In this document: positions 7,989 to 16,620 of the stretch, one piece after another
Numbering within the stretch: the first letter of the stretch is position 1
Layout: each line of letters starts with the position of its first letter
Source of the DNA: Desulfamplus sp.
Lineage (GTDB): Bacteria > Desulfobacterota > Desulfobacteria > Desulfobacterales > Desulfobacteraceae
DNA length: 34,983 nt
Reading direction: 5' to 3'
NCBI GenBank assembly: GCA_015232555.1
Contig: JADFZJ010000037.1
Span: 1-34,983 of the forward strand
Made by a program: the position numbers and the translations under genes
Notes under the pieces: model-generated
The model's database searches: none
What the model was told of the DNA's origin: nothing
Seen by the model: the letters and a program-made list of their open reading frames with translations, nothing else

Positions 7989-8747
7989 TCAATTATTTTT
8001 TATGCCGTAACTTTCAAAAATTTTATTGAACTCTCCATTTGCCTTGATCTCTGCAAGACCTTTGTTAAAAGCCTCGATAAGCTCCTTATGCCTGGGGTTC
8101 GCAAAACCGGATGAAATATACAAGTTATTGCTTATAAAAGCATTTTTTGTGAACTTGATTTTTGACAGCATGGAAGGGTCATCTTTTGCCATGATAACTT
8201 TGGCTACAATTTCGTCCTCAAGTGTAAGGTCAATTCGTTTGGCAATCAGCTTTTTGATGTTTGTAATAAGATCAACAACATCTTCACGTATGAAATTTTT
8301 TGATGCCTGAAATTCGTCACTATAATTATAACCTCTTACTGTCCCAATTTTTTTTCCTTTAAGACTCTCAAGTCCATTATATTCAAATGGGTCATCCGCA
8401 TTTTTAATGAACTTGACTATATTTACTGTATAAGGTTCGCTGAACATCATAGATTGTTTATTTTTTTCGTTCATCCATACATCTGGAAGAATATCGTATT
8501 TCCCCTGAATTGTAAGAGCCTCTGCTCTTGCCCATGGAACATATTCCATTTTAACAGTATATCCTTGAGTCTTATATGCAGCTCGAACAATTACAAGAGA
8601 AAGTCCCTCTCTTGTATCTTCTGGATCAACAAATGGCGGGTATGGATCTGCTGCTGCCCGAACGATTTTTTCATCTGCTTCACAAATGGCATTAAATATT
8701 GTTACAGATATCATAACAAAAGCGATAAACATAATCACCTGTTTCAT
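7989..8747 (-). CDS. Periplasmic solute-binding protein, family 3 (amino-acid-type), orphan
   Basis: This is a 252-residue type-2 periplasmic binding protein fold. The signal peptide MKQVIMFIAFVMISVTIFNA is followed by the mature start IVRAAADPYPPFVDPEDTREG, the usual opening strand and ligand-loop of SBP_bac_3 proteins. The hinge-region motif LKGKKIGTVRGYNYSDEF and the C-terminal FNKGLAEIKANGEFNKIFESYG also fit. RBS GGAGG lies 6 bases before the ATG on the minus strand. No permease or ATPase gene is adjacent, so it either serves a transporter elsewhere or is one of the orphan binding proteins used as a sensor input. The ligand cannot be told from the sequence. Confidence 0.85.
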   Translation of the reverse strand: MKQVIMFIAFVMISVTIFNAICEADEKIVRAAADPYPPFVDPEDTREGLSLVIVRAAYKTQGYTVKMEYVPWARAEALTIQGKYDILPDVWMNEKNKQSMMFSEPYTVNIVKFIKNADDPFEYNGLESLKGKKIGTVRGYNYSDEFQASKNFIREDVVDLITNIKKLIAKRIDLTLEDEIVAKVIMAKDDPSMLSKIKFTKNAFISNNLYISSGFANPRHKELIEAFNKGLAEIKANGEFNKIFESYGIKNN

Positions 8748-8929
8748 AAGTTCCTCCGTGCTTTGATTTAAATTAATAATAAAGGTAATCTATTCATAGA
8801 CTTTAATTAAGGCTACAGTATTAAGAATAATATTTACACCATTAACAATAAATTCATGTTTGTCAACCAAAAATAGATGTGGTATGGAGGCTGCCTAAAG
8901 AAGATATAAATGGAGGATAAAGCTTTTAT

Positions 8930-9067
8930 ATGATGAAAAGTATTATAATATACTTATTATTTATTTTGTCATTTTTGCAATTGCTATTTTTTACAGCGTC
9001 AGCCGTAGTTGCAGCAAACAGAGAGTGGCTTGTTGAAAAAGCAGTAAAAGAGCTGGAGTTGCGGTAA
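8930..9067 (+). CDS. 45-codon ORF with signal peptide, probably a gene remnant
   Basis: ATGATG starts a 45-residue frame. It has a strongly hydrophobic stretch (SIIIYLLFILSFLQLLFF) and a cleavage-like TASAVVAA, followed by only NREWLVEKAVKELELR. A GGAGG at about 8912 is rather far (13 bases) from the ATG. It ends inside the RND-like fragment described next, in another frame. The frame looks like the beginning of an exported protein joined by deletion to the tail of another gene. It could be a real small exported protein, but nothing else supports that. Confidence 0.3.
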   Translation: MMKSIIIYLLFILSFLQLLFFTASAVVAANREWLVEKAVKELELR

Positions 9068-9117
9068 ATGATGCTATTGTTTTGATTGACTTTATGAATC
9101 AAGAGAGAAAACGAGAG
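9055..9117 (+). pseudogene. Remnant of an RND efflux transporter
   Basis: In the frame beginning at 9055 the DNA reads GVAVNDAIVLIDFMNQER. This matches the strongly conserved transmembrane-helix motif of AcrB/CzcA-type pumps (G-V-V-V-N-x-A/S-I-V-L-I-D-F/Y-I-N). Neither side continues as an RND protein: the frame is closed by TGA at 9034 upstream and turns to unrelated residues (ELTPMLYF) before TGA at 9157. It lies 40 bp before a TolC-family gene, the partner expected for an RND pump. Confidence 0.6.
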
Positions 9118-9155
9118 CTTACACCTATGTTATATTTTAGGAGAAAGAATAAGGT

Positions 9156-10421
9156 ATGAATAAAATTTTAATATTAATAATTACGTTATTTTCAATAAAC
9201 CATGCAGATGCAATAACGCTTAAAGAGTCAATCAATAAAGCTCTCTCATCCTCTGATCAGGCAAAGGTGATTCAAGAGAGCCGTAAATATTCTGATGCAG
9301 AAGCTCAAAAGGTTGATGCTTTTACAAAACCGAGAGTAGATACATCAGTAAAATATTATGAACTTGGAACAACTGCCGAAGATAGTATCTTTATGGCAAC
9401 GCCAGATCGTCAGATGACAACAGGATTGACTGCAAGCCAATTACTCTGGGCAGGAGAGCGGATAAAAGAGAGCAGAGCGTTGAAAAAGAATCTGATATCG
9501 CTTGCACAGCTTGAAGAGAGTTCCATGAAGCGTGACCTTGTAAAATATGTCTCCAACGCCTTTATTGCAGTTTTGTATCAGCAGGCAAGGATAAATGTGT
9601 TAAAAGATAGGGTTAAACAGCGAACAGATGAACTTGGTGATGCTACAGACCTTTTTGAAGCTGGAATGGTTACAAACCTTGATGTTAGAGAGGCAAAACT
9701 CCAGCTCCATGTTGCAGAGGACGAGCTTAGTTCAGGTGAAAGCCAGTTTCATACTGCTCTTGTTGACTTTAACCTTGTAATTGGTGAAAGCGGAGAGCAG
9801 ACAGAAAATCTCTTGACTCCTGAAGGCTTGCTTGTACGCCCATACTACCTTAATGAGAAACTTACAAAACTTGAGGCTCTGTATAATAAAAAAGAGCAGC
9901 TTGATATAAAAAAGGCAAAAGCTGCTGTCAAAATTTCGGAAAAAAGCCTTAATCTTGCAAAAGATGAGGTAAAACCAGCAGTATTGCTCGTTGCTGGAAC
10001 AGAATATGGCGGTGAGGAGTTTGACGATATGGATGCCTCATGGAATATCGGTGCACAGTTGACGTGGAACTTTTACGATGGAGGCACTATTGATGCTGGT
10101 ATTGCATCTGCAAGGGCACGGAAAAAGAGCCGTGAAGCATCACTGAATCAGGCAGACAAAGCAATATCAGGAACATTAAATAAACTTAAGACAGAGGTTG
10201 CAAGCCTTAATAAAAGGACTAAACTTCAAGAAGAGACATTATCTTTATCAAATGGCAATTATGAAGATGCAAGAGGGCTTTACCTTAATGGAACAATGAC
10301 ATTAACACGGCTTGGAGATTTTAACCTTTTATATGCAGAAGCAAGATTTAATCTGCTTCAGCTCTACTATTTGGAAAATATTATCTCAATTGAGGTTGGC
10401 TCTTTGATTGGGGAGGAGTAG
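9156..10421 (+). CDS. TolC-family outer membrane efflux protein
   Basis: This is a 421-residue OEP-family protein that would form the trimeric outer-membrane channel and periplasmic tunnel of a tripartite export system. A signal peptide (MNKILILIITLFSINHADA) precedes TLKESINKALSSSDQAKV, the usual first helix of the family. Long coiled-coil helices follow, with the repeated family motif FEAGMVTNLDVREAKLQLHVAEDEL and later LYLNGTMTLTRLGDFNLLYAEARFNLLQLYY. The strand segment SWNIGAQLTWNFYDGGTID, with its W-N-F-Y-D-G, is typical. The RBS region is AGGAGAAAG. The inner-membrane partner is absent next to it; only a decayed RND fragment lies upstream. It therefore may work with a pump encoded elsewhere. 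Confidence 0.9.
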   Translation: MNKILILIITLFSINHADAITLKESINKALSSSDQAKVIQESRKYSDAEAQKVDAFTKPRVDTSVKYYELGTTAEDSIFMATPDRQMTTGLTASQLLWAGERIKESRALKKNLISLAQLEESSMKRDLVKYVSNAFIAVLYQQARINVLKDRVKQRTDELGDATDLFEAGMVTNLDVREAKLQLHVAEDELSSGESQFHTALVDFNLVIGESGEQTENLLTPEGLLVRPYYLNEKLTKLEALYNKKEQLDIKKAKAAVKISEKSLNLAKDEVKPAVLLVAGTEYGGEEFDDMDASWNIGAQLTWNFYDGGTIDAGIASARARKKSREASLNQADKAISGTLNKLKTEVASLNKRTKLQEETLSLSNGNYEDARGLYLNGTMTLTRLGDFNLLYAEARFNLLQLYYLENIISIEVGSLIGEE

Positions 10422-10631
10422 TTTTTCCCAACGCTACCCTGCTGAAAGCGGTATTTGACTAAACCGCAAACACCATGGAACCCTTAGGAACTTCACAATA
10501 AAAGTTCAAGTATTGCAGATAGTTTAAAAAAATTCATATATCCTAAATTGAGCAGTTGAATTTTGTGGAAAACGAATATAAAGTAAATTTTGGTTTTTAA
10601 TCTTGAAATTGAGGTAAGGTGATACGTATAA

Positions 10632-11141
10632 ATGGTTGATAAAAAACAAGCTACTTATAAAAAACAGATGGTCGATATTAGCTCCATCAAAATTGGTTAT
10701 GGGCTGGGAGAACTGATGTTCGGGGCAGTCAGAGAAGAGTGTCGTCAATATCTTGGTGATCCTGATGAGGAAGATACTGAAATTTTTGATGGTGAGGAGT
10801 ATGTTCACTGGTATTACGACCAATGGAATATAGAATTATGCTTTGAATCATCTGAAAATTACAGGTTGGGTACAATTATTTTAGAACATCCGAACGCTCT
10901 TTTAGGTGAAGAGCATATTATGGGTAAAAGCATTAAATACATTGAAAATTATCTGATTAAAAACAACTATTCCTATGCAATTGAGATGGAAGAGATGTCA
11001 GATGATAATATGGTGCTTATTGATGTTGATGATATGGAGTGTACCTTCATGTTTCGGGAAAATGTGCTTGAGGGTATACAGTGGAGCTATCTGTGGGTTG
11101 ATGATGATACCCCTCAATGGCCTGAAAGACGGATGCAGTGA
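10632..11141 (+). CDS. Hypothetical acidic protein
   Basis: This is a 169-residue cytoplasmic protein with no signal peptide or membrane segment and a strong excess of Asp and Glu (DPDEEDTEIFDGEEYVHWYYD; EMEEMSDDNMVLIDVDDME). The early stretch IGYGLGELMFGAVREECRQYLGDPDEE resembles the 'G..FG..R.E....LG.PDE' opening of small alpha/beta domains of the SmpA/BLIP type. That resemblance is weak and not diagnostic. It ends 16 bp from the convergent nfo gene. I do not recognise the family. The coding assignment rests on length, start with AAGGTG upstream, and a plausible amino-acid mix. Confidence 0.7.
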   Translation: MVDKKQATYKKQMVDISSIKIGYGLGELMFGAVREECRQYLGDPDEEDTEIFDGEEYVHWYYDQWNIELCFESSENYRLGTIILEHPNALLGEEHIMGKSIKYIENYLIKNNYSYAIEMEEMSDDNMVLIDVDDMECTFMFRENVLEGIQWSYLWVDDDTPQWPERRMQ

Positions 11142-11157
11142 ATGTTTTAATCTCAAA

Positions 11158-12003
11158 CTATTGACGGCAAAAGCTCTTTAACAGAACAATCTCCTCTGAC
11201 CATCGGCTGTCGTCAGGTGTTTCTAAAATCAAGGGGATTCCATCAAAACGGGAATCTTCCATAACGCGTCTGAAAATATCGATACCAAGAGTTCCAGCTC
11301 CTAAGCTCTCATGGCGGTCAACCCGTGATGAAAAGAGCTTTTTGGAGTCATTTAGGTGCATTCCTTTAAGATATTTGAACCCTATAACAGAGTCAAACTG
11401 CTGCCATGTTTTTCTAAAACCATCTTCTGACTTAAGATCATATCCTGCTGAAAAAGCGTGACAGGTATCAATACATACACCAACTCTTGTTTTATCGTCA
11501 ACCTGATCAATTATTTCTGCAATCTGTTCAAATTGAAATCCAAGATTTGTCCCCTGTCCAGCAGTATTTTCAATTACAGGAACAGCGGTTAGGGTTTTAC
11601 TAACAACCCAGTTTATAGACTCTGAAATGGTTTTAAGACAGTCAGTTTCACTCATTTTATTAAGATGGCTACCAGGATGAAAATTGAGTGTAACAAGACC
11701 AAGTTGCTCACATCGAGTCAATTCATCAAGAAATGCCTCTCTTGATTTTTTAAGCCCATCTGCCTCAGGATGTCCAAGATTGATAAGATAGCTATCATGT
11801 GCAAGAATCTGGTTGCTGCCATAACCATATTTGCTGCAATTTTCCTTAAATGATGAAATTGTTTTATCGCTCAATGGCGGGGAATTCCACTGGCGTTGAT
11901 TTTTAGTAAAAAGTGCAAAAGCTGTTGCTCCAATATTGTGAGCATTGACAGGGGCATTTTGTACACCACCTGCGGCACTGACATGGGCACCTATATATTT
12001 CAT
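11158..12003 (-). CDS. nfo: Endonuclease IV (AP endonuclease)
   Basis: This enzyme cuts DNA 5' of abasic sites in base-excision repair, using three metal ions. The 281-residue protein carries every metal ligand of the family at the same numbers as in E. coli Nfo: His69, His109, Glu145, Asp179, His182, His216, Asp229, His231, Glu261. They lie in the signatures [40 protein letters not shown] and RVDRHESLG. The start ATG has AGGAG 7 bases upstream on the minus strand. It is monocistronic, convergent with the acidic protein and divergent from the response-regulator gene. Function is secure. Confidence 0.97.
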   Translation of the reverse strand: MKYIGAHVSAAGGVQNAPVNAHNIGATAFALFTKNQRQWNSPPLSDKTISSFKENCSKYGYGSNQILAHDSYLINLGHPEADGLKKSREAFLDELTRCEQLGLVTLNFHPGSHLNKMSETDCLKTISESINWVVSKTLTAVPVIENTAGQGTNLGFQFEQIAEIIDQVDDKTRVGVCIDTCHAFSAGYDLKSEDGFRKTWQQFDSVIGFKYLKGMHLNDSKKLFSSRVDRHESLGAGTLGIDIFRRVMEDSRFDGIPLILETPDDSRWSEEIVLLKSFCRQ

Positions 12004-12123
12004 TCAAGTTCTCCTTTTTTTACTCGATAATATGTTATTTTATCTTATTATATGGTAATTAAGGTGATAAGTGTTATTATACATATCCGTTATTACTTAA
12101 CGGGTTTGCTCAATCATGATTGC

Positions 12124-12154
12124 TTGATTAAACCGAATCTGCTTATGTTATACT
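12124..12154 (+). promoter_or_regulatory. Candidate sigma-70 promoter for the receiver protein gene
   Basis: An extended -10 element, TG-T-TATACT (12146-12154), has TTGATT 19 bases upstream (12124-12129). Just before it is a perfect 12-bp palindrome CAATCATGATTG (12111-12122), a possible operator. The motifs are good but AT-rich sequence yields such matches by chance. Confidence 0.35.
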
Positions 12155-12216
12155 TATGAACTTTACATTTTAAATAACATTTATACAAATTCTAACCACT
12201 CTTTTTATGAGGTTTT

Positions 12217-12717
12217 ATGTCTGACGAATCGACTGTTCCTAAAAAACAGAAGGTACTAATTGTTGAGGACTCACCACAAAATATAAAAATAATCAATGAG
12301 ATTTTGAAAAATGATTATATCATCACAGCAGCAACAAGCGGTGAAAATGCCATATCCTGCTTAGAAGTAAATGAGTTACCTGATATTATTCTTCTTGATA
12401 TCATTATGCCGGGAATGGATGGATACGAAGTTTGTCGGCGAATCAAGCGTAATAAAAAAACCTCTGACATTCCTGTTATATTCATTACTGCAAAGGATGA
12501 TATTGAGGACGAGGAGAAAGGCTTTGAGGCAGGTGCGGTTGATTATATTACCAAACCAGTCAGCCCTTCTATTGTAAAAGCAAGAATAAAAACTCATCTT
12601 CTAATTAAAACTCAACAGGACCTTCTTAAGGAGAGTATTTCTATTTTACAGCACCGAGCAGAAATGCTCCAAAACTTACTTGATGATATATCTAAAACTG
12701 TATCAGCACTACATTAG
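12217..12717 (+). CDS. Stand-alone response-regulator receiver protein
   Basis: This 166-residue protein consists of a CheY-like receiver (residues ~12-130) followed by a short helical tail with no DNA-binding or enzymatic output. The acidic pair Glu17-Asp18 (VEDSP), phospho-acceptor Asp61 (LLDIIMPGMDGYEVC), Thr91 (FITAK) and Lys113 (YITKP) are all present. It is followed after 112 bp by a closely related receiver fused to a kinase, so it may be the target or competitor of that protein. Similar 'PDIILLDIIMPGMDGYEVC' receivers are common in deltaproteobacteria. No output domain is seen, so it probably acts by protein-protein contact. Confidence 0.92.
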   Translation: MSDESTVPKKQKVLIVEDSPQNIKIINEILKNDYIITAATSGENAISCLEVNELPDIILLDIIMPGMDGYEVCRRIKRNKKTSDIPVIFITAKDDIEDEEKGFEAGAVDYITKPVSPSIVKARIKTHLLIKTQQDLLKESISILQHRAEMLQNLLDDISKTVSALH

Positions 12718-12829
12718 ACCAGCTTTAAAAATTGATTTCTATCTACTAAACTCAATGAGTTAACTTCTATTTTGAAGAAAGCCAATCAAATTAGTTTAAA
12801 CAAAATATCACTGTGTTTCATGAGGTTTT

Positions 12830-14020
12830 ATGCATGACAAATCGATCTCACCTCAAAAGCAGATAATACTTATTGTTGATGACTCACCGTCAAATATAAA
12901 AATATTAAATGATACTCTTAAAAGTGATTACATCATCAACGTGGCTAAAAATGGAGAGAGTGCCCTTTCTCATCTTAACAACTGCTTAAATGTTCAGACT
13001 AATATTGAGAACTCAACGAGTATAAATCAGAATCAGAATGATTTTCAGAATGTTAATTACTATCTGCCTGATATTATTCTTCTTGATATAATTATGCCGG
13101 GGGTGGATGGATATGAAGTTTGTCGACAAATCAAGAGTAATAAAAAAACCTCTGACATTCCTGTTATATTCATTACTGCAAAAGATGATATTGCAGACGA
13201 AGAGAAGGGCTTCCATTTAGGTGCGGTTGATTACATTACCAAACCTATAAGCCCGTCAATCGTAAAAGCAAGGATAAAAACACACCTGCTTATTAAAAGC
13301 CAACAAGATATCCTGCACAACAGCATTTCAGTTTTGGAACACAGAGCAGAACTTTTAGAGCATAAGGCAGAGCTTGGTATGCTTGCGGCTGGACTTGCCC
13401 ATGATATCAACAACATTCTTTTTATCTCAATGATGATCGAAAATCTTCCAGCAATGATTCCTGATAACATGGAAGAGAAGCTGATTATAGACGAATATGT
13501 AAAGACTACCATGAACAGCCTGAAAATGGGCAGGGATATCTGTCGTGGTTTTACCAATTACCTCAAAGATATAGGGGAAGATGATATGATTTATCTCTTT
13601 CCGTCACTTCTGGAGCCGCTTAACATGTTAGAAAAAACATTTAAAGTTAAACTTTATAGGGACCTACAGCCTAATCTGCCTTATATAAAATGCAAAGGTT
13701 ACCAGATAAAAAGAGTAATAGTAAATCTTTTCATAAATGCCTGTCAGTCAGTTGAACGTCAGAATAAAAGAGATATAACCATCAAGGTATGGAGTGATAA
13801 TAGGCATATTTTTTTCTCCATTAATGATAATGGACCAGGAATACCAGATAATGTGCTTCCACGTATTTTTGAGGAAAACTACACAACACGTAAAGATGGT
13901 AATGGAATTGGACTCTCAATGGCAAAAAAAATTGTAGATAGCCATAACGGCACAATTGAATGTTTAACTACTATCGGTAAAGGGACAACCTTTATCCTTT
14001 CGCTGCCTGTATTTGAGTAG
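12830..14020 (+). CDS. Receiver-histidine kinase hybrid
   Basis: This is a 396-residue protein. The N-terminal receiver (residues ~12-155) has Asp17-Asp18, phospho-acceptor Asp86 and Lys138. A short coiled linker leads to a phospho-acceptor helix with LAAGLAHDINNIL, His191. The ATPase domain follows, with N-box VNLFINACQSV, G1 NDNGPGIPDNV, and G2 GNGIGLSMAKKIV. There is no membrane segment, so it is a cytosolic kinase regulated through its own receiver. Compared with the upstream paralogue, its receiver has an Asn/Gln-rich insertion of about 25 residues (~52-77) between alpha-2 and beta-3. The ATG follows TTTCATGAGGTTTTATG, almost the same leader as in the upstream gene, with GAGG as RBS. Confidence 0.93.
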   Translation: MHDKSISPQKQIILIVDDSPSNIKILNDTLKSDYIINVAKNGESALSHLNNCLNVQTNIENSTSINQNQNDFQNVNYYLPDIILLDIIMPGVDGYEVCRQIKSNKKTSDIPVIFITAKDDIADEEKGFHLGAVDYITKPISPSIVKARIKTHLLIKSQQDILHNSISVLEHRAELLEHKAELGMLAAGLAHDINNILFISMMIENLPAMIPDNMEEKLIIDEYVKTTMNSLKMGRDICRGFTNYLKDIGEDDMIYLFPSLLEPLNMLEKTFKVKLYRDLQPNLPYIKCKGYQIKRVIVNLFINACQSVERQNKRDITIKVWSDNRHIFFSINDNGPGIPDNVLPRIFEENYTTRKDGNGIGLSMAKKIVDSHNGTIECLTTIGKGTTFILSLPVFE

Positions 14021-14292
14021 AGCAATCTTTTCTCCCCTTTATTAACTCTCAGTATTATATAATTTTTTAAAACTTTGCTTTAATTTCTCTTGAATCCTTG
14101 ATTTTAAAGGGTATAAAAGCCGTTTTCCCTTGAAAAATAAATCAATTAATGTAATCTATCACAACTTACAGGCTGGTATGATACAAAGTCTGACAATATT
14201 AGAATATGTAGTAATTAAAACTGTATAGTATTTAAATAATATATCCAGTATATTTTTAATGATTTAATAATAATTTTATAGGGAATTATTTT

Positions 14293-15405
14293 ATGAATTG
14301 GGATTGGGATAAGCTCAGAGACAAGCAAGATCAGTATGAAAAAAGACGTGGCGATGGGGGAGGAATGGGGATGCCAACACCCCCACAGATTGATGAGATA
14401 GTATCAAAATTCAGGAATTTTAAACTTCCTGGTGGATTACTGATGATTCTTATTCTTTTATTTCTCTTCTTTGGAAGTTCAATGTTTTTCACCGTAGAGA
14501 TTGATGAAGTGGGAGTTATACAGAGATTTGGTAAATACAGCAGAATCTGTCAGCCAGGACTTAATTTTAAACTCCCTTCAGGGATTGAAAAGGTCACCAA
14601 GGTTAAAATTAAGAGAGTTTATAAGGAAGAATTTGGATTTACAACTGGTCAGGAAGATAGTGCATTCTCACGATTGAACGAGAATACAGACATGGTCGCA
14701 TCTATGCTGACAGGTGACTTGAATGTTGCTGTTGTACCGTGGATTGTGCAGTACAGAATATCTGATCCATACAACTATCTGTTCCGCGTTAGAGATGTGA
14801 ACGCAATCTTGCGTGACATGGCAGAAGCTACCATGCGTACAGTTGTAGGTGATAGAAGTATTAATGAGGTTATCTCAAAACGTGAGGAGATCGCTGTTGC
14901 TGCAAGAGAACTGCTTCAAATCGAGATGATTCAGGCAGAAACAGGGATACAGATAGTAACTATTGAGATGAAAAAAACTAATGTTCCAGAGCCTGTTCAA
15001 GCCTCATTTAATGAAGTTAATGAGGCAGTTCAAGAAAAAGAGCAGCTTATTTATAAAGCTAAAGAGGAGTATAATAAAGCTATTCCTGCCGCCAAAGGTG
15101 AAGCACAACGGATTGTAAAAGATGCTGAAGGTTATGCAATTGATCGTGTCAATCGTGCAATGGGTGATGCTGCAAGGTTTACATCTTTATATCAGGAGTA
15201 TTCTAAGGCAAAAGATGTAACTGAAAAACGACTTTATTTAGAGGCAATGTCAGAAATTTTACCTAAACTCGGCAAAAAATATGTTATTGATTCTGGGCAG
15301 ACAAATCTTTTACCTCTTTTGAATATGGGTGAAGCAGCAGGACAATCCCCAACAACAGTATCAGCAGTAAAAGATTTATTAAAGGGAGATGAGGTATTAA
15401 AATGA
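14293..15405 (+). CDS. hflK: HflK, FtsH-associated membrane protein
   Basis: This is the SPFH/prohibitin-family partner that with HflC forms a large cage around the FtsH protease in the inner membrane. The 370-residue protein has a Gly/Met-rich cytosolic N-terminus (RRGDGGGMGMPTPP). A single transmembrane helix spans about residues 47-67. The SPFH domain starts at VEIDEVGVIQRFGKYSRICQPGLNFKLP. The long C-terminal helix (PAAKGEAQRIVKDAEGYAIDRVNRA) is typical. RBS AGGGAA precedes the ATG. It overlaps hflC by 4 bp (ATGA), as expected for obligate partners. Confidence 0.95.
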   Translation: MNWDWDKLRDKQDQYEKRRGDGGGMGMPTPPQIDEIVSKFRNFKLPGGLLMILILLFLFFGSSMFFTVEIDEVGVIQRFGKYSRICQPGLNFKLPSGIEKVTKVKIKRVYKEEFGFTTGQEDSAFSRLNENTDMVASMLTGDLNVAVVPWIVQYRISDPYNYLFRVRDVNAILRDMAEATMRTVVGDRSINEVISKREEIAVAARELLQIEMIQAETGIQIVTIEMKKTNVPEPVQASFNEVNEAVQEKEQLIYKAKEEYNKAIPAAKGEAQRIVKDAEGYAIDRVNRAMGDAARFTSLYQEYSKAKDVTEKRLYLEAMSEILPKLGKKYVIDSGQTNLLPLLNMGEAAGQSPTTVSAVKDLLKGDEVLK

Positions 15406-16394
15406 TGAAATACAAGGGAATTATATATGTAGTACTGTTTTTGACAGCTTTTATTCTGTTTACATCAGCATATATTGTGGATGAGACAGAACAGGTTGTT
15501 ATTACACAGTTTGGAAAGGTTGTAGGTGATCCTGTAACAACGCCTGGTCTTAATTTTAAAGTGCCTTTTATTCAAAAAGCAAGCTATTTTCCTAAAAATC
15601 TTCAGGAGTGGGATGGAGATCCAGGACAGATACCTACAAAGGATAAAACCTTTATCTGGGTAGATACTTTTGCACGCTGGAAAATAGTCGATCCTATCAA
15701 ATATTTTCAGACTGTGAACAACATGACAAGTGCTCAAAGCAGGCTTGATGATATTATTGATCCCGCTGTCAGAAATTTTGTTACGTCATACAGACTTGTA
15801 GAAAGTGTCAGAAATAGCGACAGACCCATGGATACTTTCGAGTCTTTTGATGGAACTGAAAATAATCCGAGTCCAGACGTTCAGAATAAAGATGCCAAAG
15901 AACAGCCTCAAAAACATATATCACAGTATAAAATTGAAGTTGGAAGAAGTGAGATAAACAAAAAAATTATTGCTCAGGCACAGCCCAAATTAGAGGCGTT
16001 TGGAATTGAACTTGTAGATGTAAAGATAAAAAGGATTAATTACGTTGAGAAGGTGCGGGATGCTGTCTATGGCAGAATGATTGCCGAAAGAAAACAGATT
16101 GCAGAAAAATTCCGTTCTGAAGGCAGGGGAGAGGCAAGCAATATAAGGGGTGACAAGGAGAAGGAGTTGCAGCTTATAAAATCTCAAGCATATAAAACTG
16201 CTCAAGAGATTAAAGGTAAGGCGGACGCAAAGGCAACAGCGATATATGCCGATAGCTATGGAGTTGATCCTGGATTTTATTCACTTGTAAAAACTCTTGA
16301 TGTATATAAATCTGCACTTGATAAGAGCAGCACGCTGGTGATTTCAACTGAATCAGATTTTATGAAGTATTTCAAGGGAATCAAGGGTGAGTAA
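15402..16394 (+). CDS. hflC: HflC, FtsH-associated membrane protein
   Basis: This 330-residue SPFH protein has an N-terminal membrane anchor (~residues 6-25). It continues YIVDETEQVVITQFGKVVGDP and TPGLNFKVPFIQKASYF. The C-terminal helix includes RMIAERKQIAEKFRSEGRGEA, the region that packs against HflK. A hydrophilic stretch at about 145-170 (ENNPSPDVQNKDAKEQPQKH) is an insertion in the SPFH domain. The start codon overlaps the hflK stop. The stop codon touches the target-site duplication of the MITE inserted immediately behind the gene, so the native 3' untranslated region has been displaced but the protein is intact. Confidence 0.95.
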   Translation: MMKYKGIIYVVLFLTAFILFTSAYIVDETEQVVITQFGKVVGDPVTTPGLNFKVPFIQKASYFPKNLQEWDGDPGQIPTKDKTFIWVDTFARWKIVDPIKYFQTVNNMTSAQSRLDDIIDPAVRNFVTSYRLVESVRNSDRPMDTFESFDGTENNPSPDVQNKDAKEQPQKHISQYKIEVGRSEINKKIIAQAQPKLEAFGIELVDVKIKRINYVEKVRDAVYGRMIAERKQIAEKFRSEGRGEASNIRGDKEKELQLIKSQAYKTAQEIKGKADAKATAIYADSYGVDPGFYSLVKTLDVYKSALDKSSTLVISTESDFMKYFKGIKGE

Positions 16395-16400
16395 TATTTT

Positions 16401-16578
16401 GGTTCTCCGAGCTTTCCCGTGGTAGATATAATTTTTTATTTGTGATATAGGCCTCAGCTACTCTTCGTAACTATCTAAAATAATTACTAATATCTTAACA
16501 GCCTAAATTAGTGTCAATCAATGAACGCTATTAAAATTGGACAATTTTACTAAAAACCACGGAAAATATCAGAGAGCC
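16401..16578. mobile_element. 178-bp ISL3-type MITE
   Basis: Imperfect terminal inverted repeats of 22 bp lie at 16401-16422 (GGTTCTCCGAGCTTTCCCG...) and 16557-16578 (its complement reads GGCTCTCTGATATTTTCCG...). Both end in CCGTGG. The element is flanked by a perfect 8-bp direct repeat AATATTTT at 16393-16400 and 16579-16586, the duplication length known for the ISL3 family. The right terminus differs from the ISL3 terminus at 34805-34826 at only 2 of 22 positions, and the left at 4. The interior has no coding frame of note. It sits directly after hflC, its duplication overlapping the stop codon. Confidence 0.85.
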
Positions 16579-16620
16579 AATATTTTGTTATTCTCTTACA
16601 TAAAAGAGTAATTTATTCAT

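Noticed and set aside
10422-10631. Possible hairpin GCGGT...ACCGC after the TolC gene
   Set aside because: Five-bp arms and no U-tract; not enough to call a terminator.
14021-14292. 272-bp gap before hflK, checked for MITE ends or a small gene
   Set aside because: No match to the ISL3 termini, no open frame with an RBS, and only a weak AAGGG/CCCTT pairing was seen.
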